Part shown: in pieces, positions 59,678 through 64,000 of the stretch
Position numbering within the stretch: the first letter of the stretch is position 1
How the letters are laid out: each line of letters starts with the position of its first letter
Assembly (NCBI GenBank): GCA_029555415.1
Contig: JAKPSI010000119.1
Coordinates: 124,001-188,000 of the forward strand
From: Bacteroidota bacterium
Lineage (GTDB): Bacteria; Bacteroidota; Bacteroidia; Chitinophagales; Chitinophagaceae
Direction of reading: 5' to 3'
Length of the DNA: 64,000 bases
Notes under the pieces: generated by a model
Told to the model about the DNA's origin: nothing
What the model saw: only the letters and a program-made list of their open reading frames with translations
Databases searched by the model: none
Position numbers and translations under genes: made by a program

Positions 59678-62080
59678 TTATAAATTATAACGCAGGCTGA
59701 AACCTGTGAAGTAATTCGATCCGCGCGGACCGGCGAGATAAGCGTCCGGCAGCTGGTTGATGAACACAGCGATGGGGTAACGTACTCCACCGATATTGTT
59801 CAGACCGAAATACAGGTCCAGGTCGAAATGCTTCGACAAGCTGCCCTGGTAGCCGATCTTGGCATTTGTCAGGTTGTAACCTTTCGTCATATTGATGTTA
59901 TCCGAAGTGATCGGGAAAGCACCTTTATGACTCCACGTGAAGTTGCCGTAGATACCGGGTTTGGTATTGAAATCAACACCCAGGTTAGCGGTCAGCTTGG
60001 GAACACCGGCCACATCCTTGCCGTCAAAATGAACTACGGAATCTTTCAGCACTACGCCACGGAAATGGAAACTGTAGTTCTCGTACTTGAAATTGGAAGC
60101 GGTCACATTCGCGAAAGCACGAACGGAAGAGAAGAAGGATTTGTCGGATTCATAAGCGGTCACTTTCACGATGCCTTCAAAACCTTTGTCGTTCTGCTTG
60201 CCGCCATTCACCAGGTAAGTATATAAGGTAGCGGTACCGGCAGCATTGAGAACGTTCACGGCCGACATCTTATCTGCGAAGATCGCGTCGAAGTAAGCCA
60301 GCTGGAAGTTCACTTTACCGTTCAGCAGGGAACCTTTGGTACCGATCTCGAACTGCGTGCCCACTTCCGGCTTCAGGTTGTTGTTGAGTTTGCCGGTAAA
60401 GGGAATATAGAAATAAGAACTGGTCGGCGCTTTGTAACCCTTACTCCAGGAAACATATGCGGAGAAGTTCTTGTTGAATACTTTGTTCAGCGCGAAATGT
60501 GGTGATACCATGGACTTGTATGCGGTATCAAAACGGGTCGGGAGCTGGTTGTTCGCGAAAAGACGATCACTCAGGTTGATCCGCATGTTGCTCACACCGA
60601 TACCTGCAGTTACAGAAAGATCCTTTGGTAACGCGAGTGTCCATTCGGTGAAATAAGAACCGGTACTGCTGGTCGTGTATTTATTGCTGTTCGCTGCACC
60701 GATGGTCCAGTAGTAGTGTGTACCATATACCCATACCGCCAATGGATCGCGGGGATCCTTCACCATGGTGTAACCAATGGTCTGTGCGGTCTGGCTTTGC
60801 AACTCTACACCCGTGATGCCGCTCAGGGTAAGGCCCTTGCCCAGCGCGAAGTTGGTATTGAACGTGGAACGCAGTCCGTAGTTGAGCGGATCTTTATCCG
60901 TCCAGCCACCGGCAGAACTCGCATTGATCGTAGCACCGGTACCGAATACAGTAGTGGTGTTGGAAATACTCTTGCAGAAATTATAGGTATGGCTCACACC
61001 TGCACGGAAGCTGGTCATGGCCGCATGTCCGTCACGTTTCACATAATCGATATTGCCGGTATAGTCGTTATTCGCCCATTGGGAAAGCGTGAGCTCACCG
61101 ATACGCTGGTCATAGCTTTTACTGTAACCGATGTACATGTTCACGGTCTGTTTATCGTTCGGCTTGAATTCACCGGATACATTCACAAAATCCTTTTCTG
61201 AATTATTATGATAGGTGTATCCTTCTGTGAACTGATGTCCGTAATTCACCAGTAAAGAAGAACGTTCCGCGCCCATCGCGAAATGAGTAGTGTAACGCTG
61301 CAGTCCGTAAGAACCGACCATCAGGTCCTGTGTGAAAGAGGTCTTGCCTTTTTCAGGTCTGATCGTTTTCAGGTTCACGACACCGGCAACGGCCAGTCCG
61401 TAAATGGTACCGGCGGGGCCTTTGGTGACCTCCACGTTACCGATGGAACCGAAATCGATATCATCCATTACGGTGATGCCTTCCGCATCGGTGATGGGAA
61501 TACCGTTCAGGTATACTTTGGAACCTTGTCCGTCGAAGTTGCTGTTGATACGACCGGTACCCCCGCTGCCGTTACCATAACCACGGATGTTGAAGCTTTG
61601 TCCGGAAGAAACCGCACGGCGCTGCATGATCACACCGGGAACGTTGGTATTGATCGCATCGTCCAGGAACAGGCCGGTACTGCGGTTCAGCTCGGCGCGG
61701 TTCAGTTTGCTGATCGATGCGGGTTGGTATAACAATGATTTGTTCTGGTTGGATGTAGCAGTGATCTCCACGTTACCCAGCGTACTGCCGGCTTCATTGA
61801 GGGTGACCTGTAAATTGACATCGCAGTCCTTCACCGTATATTTCACCGTTCCATAACCGACGAAGCTGACACTGATCTCGGTATTGCCACCGTTACAGGG
61901 AATACTGAATGCGCCGTTGGCATCTGAAGTCGCCACGGCTTTGCCCGCAACAGAGATCGTGGCACCGGACAGCGGCGTACTGCCGGAAGCATCGGTCACG
62001 ACACCTTTAATGGTCTTTTGCGCGAAAGCGAACTGGAATGTGAATATGGAAATGATCAGGAATAAAAATTTGAATTTCAT
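59678..62080 (-). CDS. TonB-dependent outer-membrane receptor with carboxypeptidase-regulatory N-domain
   Basis: An 800-residue outer-membrane receptor. Start ATG 62080 gives a signal peptide (MKFKFLFLIISIFTFQFAFA), a CarboxypepD_reg-like domain (KTIKGVVTDASGSTPLSGAT), then the plug (KLNRAELNRSTGLFLDDAIN; FDGQGSKVYLNGIPITDAEG) and a 22-strand type barrel ending in the aromatic signature NYFTGFSLRYNL. Followed by hmuTUV in one transcription unit, so it probably takes up heme or a related iron compound. A longer frame to 62140 is less likely. The upstream gap (62081-62178) has inverted repeats such as CGCATATGCG and CAGAC-ATAGC-GTCTG. Confidence 0.95.
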   Translation of the reverse strand: MKFKFLFLIISIFTFQFAFAQKTIKGVVTDASGSTPLSGATISVAGKAVATSDANGAFSIPCNGGNTEISVSFVGYGTVKYTVKDCDVNLQVTLNEAGSTLGNVEITATSNQNKSLLYQPASISKLNRAELNRSTGLFLDDAINTNVPGVIMQRRAVSSGQSFNIRGYGNGSGGTGRINSNFDGQGSKVYLNGIPITDAEGITVMDDIDFGSIGNVEVTKGPAGTIYGLAVAGVVNLKTIRPEKGKTSFTQDLMVGSYGLQRYTTHFAMGAERSSLLVNYGHQFTEGYTYHNNSEKDFVNVSGEFKPNDKQTVNMYIGYSKSYDQRIGELTLSQWANNDYTGNIDYVKRDGHAAMTSFRAGVSHTYNFCKSISNTTTVFGTGATINASSAGGWTDKDPLNYGLRSTFNTNFALGKGLTLSGITGVELQSQTAQTIGYTMVKDPRDPLAVWVYGTHYYWTIGAANSNKYTTSSTGSYFTEWTLALPKDLSVTAGIGVSNMRINLSDRLFANNQLPTRFDTAYKSMVSPHFALNKVFNKNFSAYVSWSKGYKAPTSSYFYIPFTGKLNNNLKPEVGTQFEIGTKGSLLNGKVNFQLAYFDAIFADKMSAVNVLNAAGTATLYTYLVNGGKQNDKGFEGIVKVTAYESDKSFFSSVRAFANVTASNFKYENYSFHFRGVVLKDSVVHFDGKDVAGVPKLTANLGVDFNTKPGIYGNFTWSHKGAFPITSDNINMTKGYNLTNAKIGYQGSLSKHFDLDLYFGLNNIGGVRYPIAVFINQLPDAYLAGPRGSNYFTGFSLRYNL

Positions 62081-62178
62081 GTTGATTGATTGATTAATAA
62101 AGAATGGCGCAGACATAGCGTCTGTACCGCATATGCGCACATTGGATCCTGCGGATCCCCAAAGTTGAAATGGAATGA

Positions 62179-62706
62179 TCAGGCCCGGGGCGGTGGCGTG
62201 GTTACTTCCGTAATGGCGGGAAGTACCGCGGACTGATAATGAAAATGCGTGGTGGTAACGGTGACCGGTACCTGTATGGTTACGATCGGCTCAGTGCCGA
62301 CGAATACGATCTGCGTGAGTTGTTGCAGGAGAGAATGACCGTTGCCCTTCTTTTGATGCTGATGGTCCTGCACCTGTTCCATTTTCTTCAGCAGACCTTC
62401 TTCTTTTTCATCTTCAATACAGCGGATGCGGAGTGTACCGGCCGTTACCTGCTGTTCAATGATATCATACAGCTTGCCGTGGAAATAGAACTCGTGTTCA
62501 TTTTCACTTTCGAAAGAGGGGTCTGCAGGCTGATCGTTCGTTAATGCGAATTCAAAAACCTCTTCATCCGGCACCTCTTTTTGTTCACGAAGCCTTGCCC
62601 TGACCTCATTGCGGCGCTGGATCTGTATACATTTGATATACAGCCAGTAGCCGCCTGTGTTCAGGAAGAGACATGTTAATAATAATATGGTGATCCCTTT
62701 TTTCAA
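62179..62706 (-). CDS. Membrane-anchored hypothetical protein preceding the heme operon
   Basis: A 175-residue protein with an N-terminal membrane segment (ITILLLTCLFLNTGGYWLY), an acidic middle (EQKEVPDEEVFEFALTNDQP), NEHEFYFHGKLYDIIEQQV, a His-rich linker (QDHQHQKKGNGH) and a C-terminal Thr/Pro tail (TTTHFHYQSAVL). No family I recognise, yet its position as first gene before the TonB receptor and hmuTUV suggests a link to metal or heme sensing or binding. Probably a Bacteroidota-specific accessory to iron uptake (inference). Confidence 0.65.
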   Translation of the reverse strand: MKKGITILLLTCLFLNTGGYWLYIKCIQIQRRNEVRARLREQKEVPDEEVFEFALTNDQPADPSFESENEHEFYFHGKLYDIIEQQVTAGTLRIRCIEDEKEEGLLKKMEQVQDHQHQKKGNGHSLLQQLTQIVFVGTEPIVTIQVPVTVTTTHFHYQSAVLPAITEVTTPPPRA

Positions 62707-62732
62707 TTAAGGAGGCAAATTAAGTGATTTTG

Positions 62733-62788
62733 GGGGTTCGCGCAACGGCGGGGCACGCAACGACGCAAAGGCGCGGCGACGCAACGAA
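62733..62788 (+). repeat. CGCAAAG-type dispersed repeat
   Basis: GGGGTTCGCGCAACGGCGGG leads into CACGCAACGACGCAAAGGCG and GCGACGCAACGAATG. The second half is almost the same as 4982-5017. It is directly followed by the third 94-bp element. Confidence 0.75.
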
Positions 62789-62799
62789 TGCTAAAGAGC

Positions 62800-62893
62800 A
62801 AGGTTCCTCGCGTGGCTCAGAATGACACAAGCTCTTAATTAAGGAATGTCGCTGCGGGAAGACCTTTTTCTTCTGAAACACCTGTTTGCAGCG
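62800..62893 (+). repeat. 94-bp interspersed repeat, copy 3
   Basis: Matches 41225-41318 and, inverted, 40879-40972, at exactly 94 bp: AAGGTTCCTCGCGTGGCTCA, GAATGACAC, ATGTCGCTGCGGGAAG, and CTGTTTGCAGCG at the end. Not coding. Confidence 0.8.
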
Positions 62894-62925
62894 ATGAAGC
62901 GGTGTTATCTAATAAAAGGAACAAT

Positions 62926-62968
62926 TAAACGTTGCGCCGCCGCGACTTGGCGCCTTTGCGTGAACCCC
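62926..62968 (-). repeat. Inverted CGCAAAG-type repeat
   Basis: Read on the minus strand, GGGGTTCACGCAAAGGCGCC, AAGTCGCGGCGGCGCAACG repeats the module at 62733-62788 in opposite orientation. Together the two flank the 94-bp element, giving a composite palindrome-like block of about 235 bp. Confidence 0.72.
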
Positions 62969-62984
62969 TCTCTCAGCTCAAAAC

Positions 62985-64000
62985 TCAGTTCACAAATATC
63001 TCATCCGTAAACACCCATCCCTTATCCCCTTTTCCGGGATGCCAGGCGGGCAGTTTGGCAACAGGCGTTACGACCAACCGGATGTATTTCACATTCGTCG
63101 TTTTGAAATCCACCTGGAAACCTCTTTGCGAAGGAGTGGTAGGTTCGGTGGGTTGTGCAGGAATGGTCCTGCCTAATAACGTGAGTTTATTCTTATCCAT
63201 GCCACCCCATACTTCGATGGAAGCCGGTGGCATGATATAACTGCCGATATCCTGCAGCGTGCTGAGCGTGATGGATTGTGCGGCAACGGGAGCATTGAAT
63301 AGTAGCAGGCATTCCATTTTATTCTTCCGGAAGCCCATCCATTTGCCACTGCGGAAATTGAGATCTCCCTTTTCAAGATCGGCGAGTGACCGTGGACCTT
63401 CCGCTACATAAGGCTCTTCGGGTAGCTGCAACAGGATCACGGAATCAGGTTTGAATTTGGTCGCATAGAAATATGCTTCCATCACATCACTGCTGAACCA
63501 TCCGGGTTTGAAGGCCTTTGCTTTCAGAACTGTATTCGTATTGAGTACGATGCCGGGTGCATACACCGGTGATCGCACGCTATCTGGTATTGTTCCGTCC
63601 GTTGTATAACGGATCACCGCGCCATTGATATAATGTTTCAGTTTGAGTGTGACCGGTGAAAGGATCACCTGCTCCTCATTCACCAGGATCGGTGGGGTGA
63701 GCTTCATCTGCACCGTATCACTGCGGAATCCTGTCTCGAAAGCGATCTTTCCTTTCACAACCCGTAACGCGTCGGCTTCCGCCGGGCTCATCGCGGTGTT
63801 CCATGCGTATACTCTTTGTAATGCAGGCCAGGACTGCAAAGCAAGGAGGTCGGCCTTGCTGATCTTGTTACCGGAGAGCGAGATCTCCCTCAGTGTTTTG
63901 ATACTTTGCAACTGACCGAGGTTCTTACCGGTGATGCCCGTGAAACTTAGATTGAGTTTACGCAGGTTACTGAACTGCGCGATGGTGGACAGGTCCTCAT
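62985..64000 (-). CDS. C-terminal part of a multi-domain secreted protein (LRR-like, chitobiase-C/Fn3-like)
   Basis: Partial gene running off the right edge; at least 338 residues. The first visible residues are LRR-like (NLRKLNLSFTGITGKNLGQL; KTLREISLSGNKISKADLLA), followed by a short helical linker and a chitobiase/beta-hexosaminidase C-terminal or Fn3-associated domain (INGAVIRYTTDGTIPDSVRS). The last ~170 residues form a beta-sandwich of the F5/8 type or similar, ending WVFTDEIFVN. In Bacteroidota such ends occur on large proteins with an N-terminal cytochrome c or DUF1549-like part; that part is outside the window. Confidence 0.72.
   Translation of the reverse strand, partial: EDLSTIAQFSNLRKLNLSFTGITGKNLGQLQSIKTLREISLSGNKISKADLLALQSWPALQRVYAWNTAMSPAEADALRVVKGKIAFETGFRSDTVQMKLTPPILVNEEQVILSPVTLKLKHYINGAVIRYTTDGTIPDSVRSPVYAPGIVLNTNTVLKAKAFKPGWFSSDVMEAYFYATKFKPDSVILLQLPEEPYVAEGPRSLADLEKGDLNFRSGKWMGFRKNKMECLLLFNAPVAAQSITLSTLQDIGSYIMPPASIEVWGGMDKNKLTLLGRTIPAQPTEPTTPSQRGFQVDFKTTNVKYIRLVVTPVAKLPAWHPGKGDKGWVFTDEIFVN

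Noticed and set aside
1-64000. tRNA or rRNA genes
   Set aside because: I saw no T-arm plus acceptor pattern or conserved rRNA block outside coding regions.

Overview
The window looks like a chromosomal stretch of a Bacteroidota genome, most likely Chitinophagales/Chitinophagaceae. The evidence is: -7 boxes of the form TAnnTTTG in front of several genes, almost no Shine-Dalgarno sites, Bacteroidota-restricted families (DUF5606, DUF5686 with a carboxypeptidase-regulatory domain, TonB-linked receptors), and roughly 50% GC core DNA. I see no rRNA, tRNA, complete IS element or CRISPR array.

Layout. 0-4 kb: two AI-2E-type permeases flanking a MATE exporter. 4.1-4.9 kb: a YkuD_2 L,D-transpeptidase-like protein. 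5.1-8.8 kb: a tight minus-strand operon pxpB-pxpC-pxpA-Nramp-like transporter (5-oxoproline use). 8.8-12.7 kb: radical SAM/SPASM protein, DinB-like protein, a MarR regulator, a GHL10 glycosidase. 12.7-22.9 kb: a DUF5686 protein, sigma-54 (rpoN), and an envelope acyl-modification group (SGNH - MBOAT - SGNH - glucosaminidase) plus a PAP2-like protein. 23-34 kb: recA, an OB-fold/YceI pair, a large MG2/plug-like secreted protein, uvrB, two tandem paralogous small membrane proteins, and polA. 34-40.8 kb: TfoX-like and VOC proteins, a Spy-like protein, DUF5606, an M3 peptidase, a Fur-family/SCO/MerC divergon in which SCO is frameshifted, an NTF2-like protein and a prohibitin. 40.8-41.5 kb: a mosaic of dispersed repeats.

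43.1-56.9 kb is an accessory region. The intact acyltransferase gene at 43146-43715 has its last ~50 bp repeated at 44575 and 50680, and each tail is followed by accessory, mostly AT-rich cargo: a secreted S51 peptidase; a 7-TM protein and a lipoprotein (followed by a native-looking two-component system and its probable target); and a defence-like block with a membrane-anchored UvrD helicase, an AbiJ-type HEPN protein and a second, unrecognised protein with an HEPN-like motif. Gene fragments (53960, 55823, a truncated VOC protein at 56012) show repeated insertion and decay.

56.9-62.7 kb is a heme/iron uptake operon: TonB-dependent receptor, HmuT-, HmuU- and HmuV-like proteins, with an orphan membrane-anchored protein upstream. 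The window ends inside a minus-strand gene with LRR-like and chitobiase-C/Fn3-like segments.

The most unusual signals are the AbiJ/partner/helicase block, the triplicated acyltransferase 3' end, the tandem small-protein family at 30.2-30.9 kb, a shared palindrome in the marR and OB-fold/yceI promoters, a 94-bp interspersed element present three times at identical length, and a candidate small RNA at 37.7 kb. All calls are read from sequence; no database search was run.
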